A stretch of DNA of 64,000 nucleotides from Plantago major (Eukaryota > Streptophyta > Magnoliopsida > Lamiales > Plantaginaceae): contig JAIFAC010000008.1 in the NCBI GenBank assembly GCA_026545765.1, positions 643,501-707,500 on the forward strand, in the 5' to 3' direction. The notes beneath the pieces are model-generated. The model ran no database searches, was not told where the DNA came from, and saw only the letters and a program-made list of their open reading frames with translations. This document shows positions 12,176-22,582 of this stretch, piece by piece; positions within the stretch are counted from its first letter, which is position 1; every line of letters starts with the position of its first letter. A program made the translations under genes and the position numbers.

Positions 12176-13228
12176 TTAGAGTGTATTACAGGATCAAACC
12201 AAAGTAATGCATGTAATGTTCTTTCCTTCTTAAGCGTAACTTGTGTAATAGTTTAGTTAGTATATACTTTATCTATCTTTTCCTTAGTACTAATATTTCA
12301 TTTTGTTAGTAGACCACTCTTAAATGTTAACGTAATATTATTTATAAGCCAGGCATCTCTCTTTATATGTACTTAATTTAATAAGTTATTTCTAACCAAG
12401 TCTTTCTTTATATACGCATTTGCCTTAAGTAACCTATTTTTACTTTTTATTGTATTGTTCTAACTACTCGTTCATTGATATTATACTTGGTAAAGGAACA
12501 CTTCTCTCTATTCCACTCTATTTTTTGTATATAGTTTTGGCATAACTTGTCTTCTATTATGTATGACTCGAGTTCTAGAATCTTGGATTCTATATTGACT
12601 TACAACATTTAGCATTGTATATGCACCCTTAGCAACAAAGGTAGGTGTCTTCTTAGGTTTAGGTAAGAACTATTTATTATATTACTTTTTAAGTATAGCA
12701 TTGATATTTTAGATAAACAAACGTATAGAACCATTATAATAGTAACTCTTAAGTAATTAGGTATATAAAAATGGAAAGTAACTCACTCTAGTTTAGAAAC
12801 CTTAGCACCTTGATAGAACATGATTAGGTAAAGACACGTATACAAATTTATTTTTAGTAGTAGGAAAAATACACCAATTTATAGGGACAAGAAAAGTACT
12901 ACCAATTACTAGATATAAGAGAGAAACTGCAAAAGAATTCTATTTGAATTATTAGAAACATGCCTTGTTGGTACTTAAGTAAGAGATAAGATAAAAGGAT
13001 TGGTAAGAACAACTTCTTAGAGGAACAAAGCTATATAGAGAAAGGAAAGATGAAACATATGCGTACATACATCATTTTGGTAGATATTTAAGATATTTAC
13101 TTATTAGTATAGCTATAACAATGATGTGCTCTTACCTATGCCTATAAATGAAATACCCTTGACTAGATAGAGAATTATAATAGTAATTGTGTGAAAGAGC
13201 TTACCCTTAGCAAAAGAAATAGGAGTTT

Positions 13229-13235
13229 GGGGGGG
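13229..13235 (+). repeat. G7 homopolymer
   Basis: Seven consecutive G residues in a region where G is about 15% of bases; preceded by TTT. Confidence 0.9.
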
Positions 13236-13765
13236 ATATTACCATTTCTATGCACTCTATAGTATATAGCTATATGCCAATTATAAGTTATACTACATAA
13301 ATTTCATTATTTCTAAGAATGTACTTTCCAAAACATAGACGGTATAAAGATAACTAGATAAAGTGTAGAGTTCTTCCTTAAGCAATACAACATATTCTAA
13401 GTGTAAATATAAATCTTAGTGCAATCCCCTTATTATCTCTTATCATTTTCCTATTTTTTTAACTAGGAAGAACATTTAAGTACGCGTACAATATTAGTTT
13501 AGGTATGTAAGGTTTACATAAGGTATTTATTGGTAGAAGTCAAGTTAACGTGCTCTATACAAAATAGTTTCTATGAAGAAATTAGATAACGTTGTATTGC
13601 TTATTATATTGTATGTAATATGTAATACCAGTATCAAAGTACGTTTAAAGAAATTGCACTGCAGGCAGATAACAACATCATTTATATTATATAGACCTGC
13701 ACTCACTTACACTTATACAATTAATATACATCCTAGCTCTTTACTTATTCCTCATAACTGGTCCT

Positions 13766-13783
13766 ATACAATATATACAATAT
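13766..13783 (+). repeat. 9-bp exact tandem duplication
   Basis: The unit ATACAATAT is present twice. The second copy forms part of the left arm of the palindrome at 13772-13797. Confidence 0.8.
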
Positions 13784-13797
13784 ATATATTGTATATA
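13772..13797. repeat. 26-bp perfect palindrome
   Basis: The arms pair over all 13 positions around a TATATA-like centre, with a central 16-mer ACAATATATATATTGT. It could extrude as a cruciform or hairpin. With no gene or uridine tail next to it I do not call it a terminator. Confidence 0.8.
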
Positions 13798-13989
13798 AAG
13801 TATATAATATAAAGACACTCTCTAATACAAAATTAGTTAGTAGGTTTACTATACAAACATTACTCTATATAACATATAGAATAATAGGCGTGGCATAGCA
13901 AATAGAATGAATATACCCAAAGAAGGAGAAGAGGAATACATTTCTAATTCACATATCTGACGATATTATTACCCACTTTTATTTAATAA

Positions 13990-14133
13990 CGTGTTCTCTT
14001 TATATTTATTATCAGAAAGGAGGAAGTCAGTAAGAATTACTATAGAAATTTCTATCCAGATGTTGATCTAGAACATGGTGAATATTTGATTCCTGCTCGT
14101 AGTAAACCAAAGTCTACCAGAGTCGGAGCATAA
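13990..14133 (+). other. stop-free run with exon-like texture (unproven)
   Basis: The frame is open from 13990 and ends at TAA 14131-14133. From 14014 it encodes 39 mostly charged residues beginning RKEEVSKNYYR and ending PKSTRVGA. This composition is unlike the Phe/Ile/Leu/Tyr peptides produced by neighbouring DNA. It is preceded by TATTATCAG at 14007-14015, which resembles a 3' splice site, and there is no start codon in the run. It could be the last exon of an unrecognised gene, a relic, or chance: open runs of this size are expected elsewhere in 64 kb. I identified no family and found no convincing upstream exon. Confidence 0.18.
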
Positions 14134-15143
14134 AATGTAAGCAAAGACTGAACATCTAATACACACACATTATTTCTTTTGAACCATAACACTTTATTAT
14201 AAGGACATCTAAGACGAATAAGAGAAGAAAAGAAGAATTCTAAAAAATTAAAAAGAAAATAAGGATTAAAGAAAGGAAATCCTTTAGATACGGTGATTTT
14301 GTAGTAAGTTACTTTACTGTGAACATTGTTCTTTGTTGGTTTCTATTCTAAGTTATGGGTAAAATAACAGAGGTGGTTGCGAATAGCAGGGTAATAGATA
14401 AAAAAAATAAGGCAAGTAAAGATTACGTCTTTCCTGTTTCCAAGAAAGAGATTTTTCGAAAAGTCGAGCATAAAAAAACAAAAAAAAAAAAGAGAGTTCT
14501 GTCTAATTCTTTCCTTCCTCCTCTTAACTAAGATTTGTGTAGTGTTTATAACCTTGTTCATATTTATTTGTTGTACATAGTTTACCTTTCTTCTATGTCT
14601 TACATGCCAAACCGTGTTGTGTTTACCTACCCTAATACCCTACTAATTAATACTCTATTGATGAAAGATTTTATCTTATACGAAGATATGGATGGTGGTG
14701 TCCTCTTTAGCGAACATACTTAATGCTATTTGAAGAACTCAATGTATAATTACATAGGTAGAAATTACTTAACTTGCTTAGGGAATTCCTTTTTAAAGTA
14801 TTGCATGTGTATTAAGAAGCATACCTCTCTTTTATCTACGAGTACATGTCTTCTTTATGCTTTAGTTCACTATATAATATTGAAGAGCTGGAAATGCTAG
14901 ATATAGGTTATTCCCTTATTATTTTAGATACTCCTCAATTCATTAGATTGGATCCTATCTTGTTTACTTTCTCCCTTAACATATAAAAGGGTGTTCTCCC
15001 TAACAACGCATATACACTTTTTATGAGTTCTACTACTAGACATGATTACTTAAGACTCTAAAAGAAAAGGTTATTACACCCAAAGAAAAATACATACACT
15101 TACTTAATAAAGTGATAAAATATATTATACTAAATAAGACACA

Positions 15144-15211
15144 GTAAGACACGAGTTAACGTAAGACACGAGTTAACGTAAGACACGAGTTAACGTAAGA
15201 CACAAGTTAAC
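15144..15211 (+). repeat. 17-bp direct repeat array, four copies
   Basis: The unit GTAAGACACGAGTTAAC is repeated four times without spacers at 15144, 15161, 15178 and 15195. The first three copies are identical; the fourth has a single G-to-A change (CACGAG to CACAAG). A related partial TAAGACACA lies immediately upstream at 15135-15143. It is the highest-order minisatellite seen in the window. Confidence 0.95.
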
Positions 15212-15423
15212 AAATAAATATGTGGTATTCCAGTAAAGTACTCGTGATAAGTAACTCCAAATAAAGAGAGTAAGTAGTAAATTTAATTAACTTAGAAAGA
15301 ACTCCTATAATAATTTAAGAGAGTAAACGCTTTGTTGTAATCACTTATACGTACTCTATGTTACTAGGTACCGAGACTCTATGGTAAGAAACTATTATAA
15401 ATCTATTATAACTATAAGGCATT

Positions 15424-15437
15424 CCCCCCCCCTCCCC
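15424..15437 (+). repeat. C9-T-C4 tract
   Basis: Nine C, one T, then four C in an otherwise C-poor region. The minus strand is correspondingly G-rich. There are no further G-runs close enough to suggest a standard four-run quadruplex. Confidence 0.9.
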
Positions 15438-15703
15438 TCATATCTCTTGTGTTGTTGTCTTTTATAAATTCTTTACTTTGCACATATAATCTTATAACTC
15501 TATTTATTTCATTACTAATTCTATAATAACATAGGCTCTCTTTCTTATATATAACTCCACTTCTATTTCTTAAAGGAATTTCTCTAACTCTACTCTATAT
15601 TGGGAAGTCTCTACTAAGGTACACTTAATACATATAATAGGAGCTAGATAATACACAGGGTACACTACTATGTCTAGGATGCTAAGAATGTTTACTATAC
15701 CTA

Positions 15704-15723
15704 TTACTCCTACTTACTCCTAC
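15704..15723 (+). repeat. 10-bp exact tandem duplication
   Basis: The unit TTACTCCTAC is present twice. Confidence 0.85.
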
Positions 15724-16042
15724 GATGTGTACTATATGATATTACTTAGAAGTTTCCTTCTCTCTTTCCTGTCGTGGCTATACCTATACTAATATAAATA
15801 TCTATAACCATTAAAAACCAAAGCAAGTATAAAAGTTGAAAGCTATACAAAATATTCAAATTCAAGGGGTTCTAGTACAATTTCTAGTAAAAGGGATTCT
15901 AACACGAGTAAAGTAAAGGCAGTTATAGGAACTTCATTCTTGTATTATAAAGAGTAAACATAGATTAAGATAAGAATAGATTAGTAAGTGTTCTTAAAAA
16001 ATCTCCTACATGTAATAACCGCAAGTATCACTAGTATACCTT

Positions 16043-16060
16043 CTTATATAGCTTATATAG
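16043..16060 (+). repeat. 9-bp exact tandem duplication
   Basis: The unit CTTATATAG is present twice. Confidence 0.85.
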
Positions 16061-16552
16061 TTATCCCTATAATTTAATTGTTTTGTTCCTATTCCTATAT
16101 ATAATAAAATACTAATAAACATAGCAATCCAAGAAAACAACACAGGTGTACATTATTCTATAGTAAAAAGAGGTTAAACCATAAAAAATGAAGAATTACA
16201 CGTTGAAAATATAATTGATATAGAAATTGATAAAGAAACTACTGGTATTTAAGTGGAAACATTCGTTAGCATAGAGTCATCATAGAAGAAGCCTTGAGTT
16301 GAGGATAGATATGTGCATACAGAACAAGGCAAATTACTCTATTATGCACGTAAGTAAATACCTGATTATTCATGTATAGTTATATAACAAAAGATGTCAT
16401 ACACTACTTTATACTGAGATTCTTCATTTATCTCATCTCAAATTAACTAGATTTCTATACGTTTATATGCGAAGTTGTTATCACAACAAACATACCAAGT
16501 ATTATATTAGAACATATAAGGAGGTAGTATGGGCAGTAACACGGGTAATTAA

Positions 16553-16580
16553 TATATATATATAATTAATTATAATTAAT
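16553..16580. repeat. (TA)6 tract joined to a 10-bp duplication
   Basis: A TA tract (16553-16564) runs into two copies of TATAATTAAT (16561-16570 and 16571-16580). The whole stretch consists only of A and T. Confidence 0.85.
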
Positions 16581-19397
16581 TAAGTAAACCAATAAGGGAA
16601 TTGTAAAGGTATTCATATTCCTCTCTAGTATCATTAGATTCTTCATCTTAGTATAAACAAAAATATCTTCCTCGTGTTTGTGAAAGGAACATCCTTATCT
16701 TGGCGTAGTGTACTATATAGGATTAGTTGTGTAGAAAACTTAGGTAATGAAGGCATTCTATTTGGTTATGAATAATAGTTAAGGTAATACATAATTAGAT
16801 AGTTGTTAAATAAGATGAATAATGTCTGTAGTGTGTGATATAGAGTAGATAATATAGCATGGCTGGCTAGTAAGTTACGGAAATAATAATACACATAGAG
16901 AATAAAGAGTAGAATACCCAAGAAGACTTAAGATGTTTGGCTTACCTCTTTTATTTAGTATATTATTTCATAAACCTTTTAAGAATAGATATTGTGTTAC
17001 GTTGTTATGGTCTTATTACTGAGTCTTACTTGTATAGATATAGAGAATTATTAAGAAGAAAGTTCACACCGTACTATTAAGAAAAAAAATGAAATATAGG
17101 CTCCTACTTCTCAAAATATAATGGCAAAATATTCTATTAGTTATTTATTATTATATAAAAGCCAATTATATCTGTGTTTGTAAGGGATAGTATTACCATT
17201 TACTCTAAGTTCCAATGTCCTATTATTTTTTATACTTTTTATCTTTATGCCTCGAAGTTACAAGCCAGAATAGAATATTTTATGTTGTTCAGTCAACCTG
17301 TATCAAGGTTTTAGAATCCAAGAAAAGAAGAAGCCCTTAAAACATAAAAGCCAACTTACCAAATTTACCTTTTGGGGTTTGTTCAAGTAATTCGACTGAG
17401 AACCTCTTTTCCGGAACACCTTGCCTATCATTACAGACTATAGTACTGGGTTCATAAAAATACACCCTCAACAAAAAATGAGACAGGGATCCTAAAATAT
17501 AAAATCCTGTAATATTAAACAATTCTAACTTATAAATGGACTATAAAAATTCTAGGACAGTTGGTTTATCTTTATACTTGTTTTTGGCTTCGCTTCGAGA
17601 CTTTACGGGGTCCACGCTTTTACTATTATAATAAATTAATATAAATGGAAACTCTTTTTTTTCTTTAGGATAGAAAGAGAAACTATATCAAATTTAGGAC
17701 ATCAGCTTGAAGTGAAGATAGAATACTGTTGTTTACTTTATATTAGTAGAGACTCCTCTGGGATAAGTACATTTAAGCATTTCATGTCGGTTCTTCATAT
17801 AAAATCAATCTGGCACGACGAAAAATAGTTAATATAGAAGTAAATCATGCCCTTATCTTATCAAGGAATTTTTCTGTTTCTACGTTTTCTGGTAGTTAGA
17901 GGCGAGGCAACATATTGTGTTATTTTTCAGTAATCTTTTTATCTGGAAGTTAAGTATCGAGATTAAGCGAGAGAAAAAGAATAATTCATAATCCGTGTAG
18001 AAGCCACAAGCAGAATCTTTGCATGTTTTTCAGAGAGACTAAAATAGATAAACCACACCCTATCATTTCTAAACCTATATACAGAGTTAAGATTATATTA
18101 TAAGGGACACAGAAGGTCATAACTTATCATTATCCAGGTATACACAAGTCTTTGGAGTGCTATAGCTTACAAAATAATGGTAGATTAAAGCATCTGGGTT
18201 TAGTCAGATTATAATAGTTTCTAGTCAGGTTTTCTTACCGACTAAGTCAAAGGGTCAAGATAAACAATGCCTTTTCTCCCGTTTTACTTAATTTAATACA
18301 GCTTTTAGTTTGTTCTATTATCATTGATGAGTTTTATAATTCAAACAAACAAGTACCCCAGAATATTTATCTCATGCTTTAACCAAGATACTGTACTGTA
18401 TTTTAGGTCAAGCTTGTTTCTGTATAAACCGACCCTAAAATTTTAGGCACATCTACAAATCTGGAGTCTGATGTAAATAATACTGTAATATCTCTAATGG
18501 TATTCTTATGAGGCTTTTTGTTCATTTTTGTTTACTAGTAGAATTTCCTTAATAAATATTCCTTTTTTGTCCTAGTAAAAAAGTTTTTCTTTATCCCTGT
18601 CCAACTCCTGTAGATTCAATCAAACACGTGTTTCTCGAAGTATAATACACAAATATATGAGTAAAAGGTCCTTACGTATCTGCGGCACTAAATTCCTCGT
18701 TTTATCTTGATTTTATCTTAAAATGATTATGGTATCGGAGAGGAGTTTTCTTCCACGAATTCCACCCAATTGTGAATAAAGAAAGAAGTCAGAAGTCTTA
18801 ATAAGGATTTTTGTTGATCTATCTATCTATATAATCTCTTATAGAAGAAAGATGGATTTCGAGTCAAACTTTGTCAACAATAAGATGTTTTTTACACTTA
18901 GCAGATTTTACATACCTAAAAAAGTTCTTGAAGAAAATACCCAATGAACTCGAATTCTGAACTTTTGTAGTACCCTTTTTGTGTTAGCTTTGAGAAGGGA
19001 AAGAGGTGTGCGTTTTTAGAGAACAGGGAAGAAACTACGCTTTGGGATATTTTAAGAAGGACAAGAAAGAACTCATCGTGGCAAAGATAACTCTGGTTAA
19101 GCTAGAAATTTTATGAAGGGAAATACTTTTAAATAAAGTACTCGAGTTCATCAAAGAAAGGTGGTGTGTCATAAATTCCTACAACTCGTGCATAGTACAG
19201 ATTTGATAAAAGAACAAGTAATCAGCTACCATATCTCTAAGGCACAATGTCTTATTAGTTATTGATCTTTCTCTGCACGTGCCTCTCTTTTAGTCCTAAT
19301 TAAGTTCTAGTTTGTATAGTAGGCAAGTACTAATCTTTTCATAAGCAAAAGCTGAATCTGAACTTCTAGGCAAACAACGACTTATAAAGAGTATAAC

Positions 19398-19478
19398 CTG
19401 AAGTGGCAGAATTGAACCCATAAACGAGGATTAGAAAGATTCCGTATATCAACAAAGAGTTATATAACCCAGTGCCTG
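19398..19478 (-). other. degenerate tRNA-like segment, possible tRNA-Arg(UCU) relic
   Basis: Read on the minus strand, the segment has a T-loop-like TTCAATT (complement of 19410-19416) preceded by GGG. Upstream is an anticodon-arm-like GGAATCTTTCTAATCC (complement of 19428-19443) containing UCU, and then a D-arm-like TATAACTC. The spacing is roughly that of a tRNA. However, the T-stem and acceptor stem do not pair properly and the anticodon loop appears one base too long, so at best it is a broken tRNA or chance. Confidence 0.15.
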
Positions 19479-21272
19479 GTGTCTAACAACATTTCTGATA
19501 ATATACTTAATGTGAAGCTTTCCCTTCTTATTAATTTATTTGCCTTACTCCTATAAAAATAGAAACAGGTACAGATTTTCTATGTAGTAAAACAGAAGTA
19601 AACCTAAACATATTGATAGTATAAAGCAAAACACGTTTCATAAATAAAGTTATTCCAAAGATTATAGGATAGTGGTGTAAGTTAGAGAGAGCATGTTATA
19701 CCTCGTCGGCGTAATCGTAATTATGATCTGTCATGTAATTGGTAATAGGAATTTTAATAGACGAAAGATACCTGTAGTATGGAGTAGCTTTAAAGTAGAT
19801 AAGATAAAGATGGATTGGTGCTCTCCAAGCTTCCTTTTCTTACCCGAATTATTTTTAATATAAAATATAAGTTACAAGCGGAAGTTCAGTATTCTTACAC
19901 AACAAAGACTATATCACAGCTAGAGTAAAGTATCCATTAGTTAGAGCTATTTAAAGAAATTACTTGAGTTCATTGCTTGTGAGGTAAAGATTTGTGAAAT
20001 ACGTGTCCTACGCCTGTGTGATATAAGGAGATATGGGGTTAGAGGTTGTTCCTTTAAATTCATTAGTACTTGTTTGTCTTTTTGGTGGCTTATTGTTTGT
20101 TAGAAAGTATATAATTAAATAAAGAGTGCAGGAGCCCTAAAATAATATTATAGGTTTACTCCAAGTACATTCATTTATCCTATTTCATCATAGTCAGTAT
20201 TGTAATTTCATTGAGGAACATATTCTAGATCGTAGTTTAACACGGCTTGCATTATATCTTTTTCTAAACATAAAAAGTATCCTTTCCCTAACATAAAGCA
20301 AACGGGGCTAGTTATAGCTGTTGTACTCGTAATGGGTAGGACCCAATAATATATCTCTTCCTTACTTTTTTTAGAAAAAACTGTTTACATAAAGAGAACT
20401 AATCCTTATCATGGACAAGTCCCTCTCTGTTTTAATTATCTTACTTTATTTAGGAATTCTAATTCCTTGGTGAAGACCGGCTAACTGCCATAGATTTTTA
20501 TTTTCAATGAGATACCTTGTTTTTAATGAACGACTCTTTTGTACTACAGTTGATGATGATCCCCCCTTTTTATTATTATTTATTATTATTCTTTGAGTAT
20601 TGTTTTGTACCTTTTTTTTATGGATACTACTAAATGAGTAATGACTACTCCCATGTCCTACTGTAATACTTAGACAATAGGATGCTATATCTCTTAATAG
20701 TATACTACATATAAGACCAGAAAGTTCAGGATATTTTATACTCTAAGGATTTATTATAGAAGATATTTTATTTACTACGACATCACTAACATTGTAGCAC
20801 CTCCCCAACAGAAACATAAACACCATATCACACTTAGAATATCTTCTTCTTCTATTATATTTAGTAAACAGGGATACTAGCAGACTAGTTGTACCCTTAA
20901 TAAGCTTCGATCTGCTATGACGTTGTTAGCCTTGTATATAAAAATTTTTCTTAAATATTGTTACAGAGTAAGATTAGATTAGTAGAATATCCTATGTATA
21001 TTAGAATTATTCGTTGGACTCCAAAACCTTGTTGCAGATTAAGTGACTGCTTTATTTTATTATAACTTGACAGGAAAATTCATAGATACCCAGTATTGAG
21101 AAAATACAAGAAAGAGGATACTAGGAACAGGGTTATACTGTATTAACAAAGTATATTGTAAAGTAGAATCCTTTATAAGAGATACATTGAGTAGTACGTA
21201 CATAAGGTATTGACAAAACAGGTTAGTAGAAAAACTACCAAAGTAGGGAGGATAAATTAATATTAGTTATAC

Positions 21273-21286
21273 GCAAGCAAGCAAGC
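21273..21286 (+). repeat. (GCAA)n microsatellite
   Basis: GCAAGCAAGCAAGC, three and a half repeats. Confidence 0.85.
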
Positions 21287-22251
21287 AGCAATATAATAAG
21301 GTGGAGTTTAAGGCGTATTCTGTGATTTATAGTATTAAAACACGTAAAAAGGAAGTATACATCAAGATTTTTCATTTGTTGGGCTTAGACAGGATCCTGT
21401 ATATAGGCAACTAGTAGATATTATTCATTTTTTTTCATTGTTATAGAGTACCGCCTACTGTGCATAGATAGATTCTAGTAGATTAGGTAGAGGTTTGGAA
21501 GCTTTAATCGGAGTATTATATATACCTTGCATAGGATAGGTAATTGCTTATTGCTTATATACCTTGGAAAGTCGTTGCCTCACGTAAAGACTTATTTTCA
21601 TGTATGTATTGTCTAGGGGAAAAAGAAAGCACTCTATATTAAATTGAAATTCCTTCCCGGTGTTGTTTGTAAGCACTTATATAAAAATGGGTTGGCCTTA
21701 AATTAAACAAAAATACTCCAGTTGGGTTGTAAAGTGGAAAGTCATAGATTATTGTATTCAATTATAAGTTGACTTGGAATGATTGAAAGTGAAATTACTA
21801 CAAAAAACGACATGATTTTTATAAAGGACAGTACAGGGGAAAGCACTCACTATCCCAGATTGTAGTTACAAGGGAACAAAACATTATCATGATAGGTAAG
21901 ATGCACTATAAACAAGAAAAAATAGACTTATATTAAGGATTATTGCATGCACAGAGTCTTAAATATAAAATATAGGCAGGCCCTCTTACATTCTTCTTAG
22001 ATTCCTATCTCCTATTCTCTTTGTATATTCCTTAAGAATTCTTAATTACGCTAAGAGTTTTTCTCTGAGCCAAAACAAAAAAAAAGAAAGGTAAAAAGGT
22101 TAAGTTGTTGACATAGTTTATTCTATTCTGACAGAGCCAGTATTATAATCACAGTAAGAAAATACTAGAGGAAGTCCTAGTTTGGCAAAAGATAACCCAT
22201 AATTTCTAGGAAAAGGAAGTGCTCTATTTGGTTATACTCAATAACTTTTTT

Positions 22252-22271
22252 TATTTCTATATATTTCTATA
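22252..22271 (+). repeat. 10-bp exact tandem duplication
   Basis: The unit TATTTCTATA is present twice. Confidence 0.85.
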
Positions 22272-22558
22272 CAATGCTCTATACCCAGGAAGACTTATTA
22301 ATTAAATAACGCACATACCCTAATTCTTATATATCTATCACTTACAAATACTTACAAAAAGTAGATCGTTAATTGCTTTTATAGTTCACATAAAGAGTTA
22401 GTTGTCTCCGCACAATACATATTATGTGTTCTAAGTGTTCTCTTTTCCTTTAGGTTCTTTGCAATACCACGCACATAGTAGGTTCTCGAAGCCTTTAATA
22501 TAAATTATTATTTAAAAGGTGAAATTACTGCTTTAGGATTTTATAGTATTATAGGATA

Positions 22559-22582
22559 TTATATACTACATTATATACTACA
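22559..22582 (+). repeat. 12-bp exact tandem duplication
   Basis: The unit TTATATACTACA is present twice head to tail. Confidence 0.9.

Larger units (their letters stand above)
10531..17250. other. non-coding AT-rich segment, TpA-rich
   Basis: I call no gene. Frames at 10527-10727, 13573-13812, 14343-14561 (minus) and 14535-14723 are unrecognised and short. TpA steps, TAG/TAA words and palindromic words such as GTATAC are common. The segment holds the densest set of small exact duplications in the window, a C9 tract, a G7 tract, a 26-bp palindrome, the four-copy 17-bp array and one stop-free run near 14.0 kb, each listed separately. Confidence 0.6.
17251..22550. other. non-coding AT-rich segment, mixed texture
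   Basis: No gene is called. A frame at 17337-17522 (minus, 61 codons) is preceded in frame by a stop, starts with TTG and matches nothing I recognise. TpA bias is milder than upstream: the line at 17401 has 6 TpA to 4 ApT. The segment contains a tRNA-like relic near 19.4 kb, a (GCAA)n run at 21273 and two small duplications near 22.3-22.6 kb. I see no terminal repeats or transposon ends. Confidence 0.55.

Noticed and set aside
17337..17522. 61-codon minus-strand frame with a varied, soluble-looking C-terminal half
   Set aside because: It starts with TTG directly after an in-frame stop, has no homolog I recognise and no supporting neighbour.
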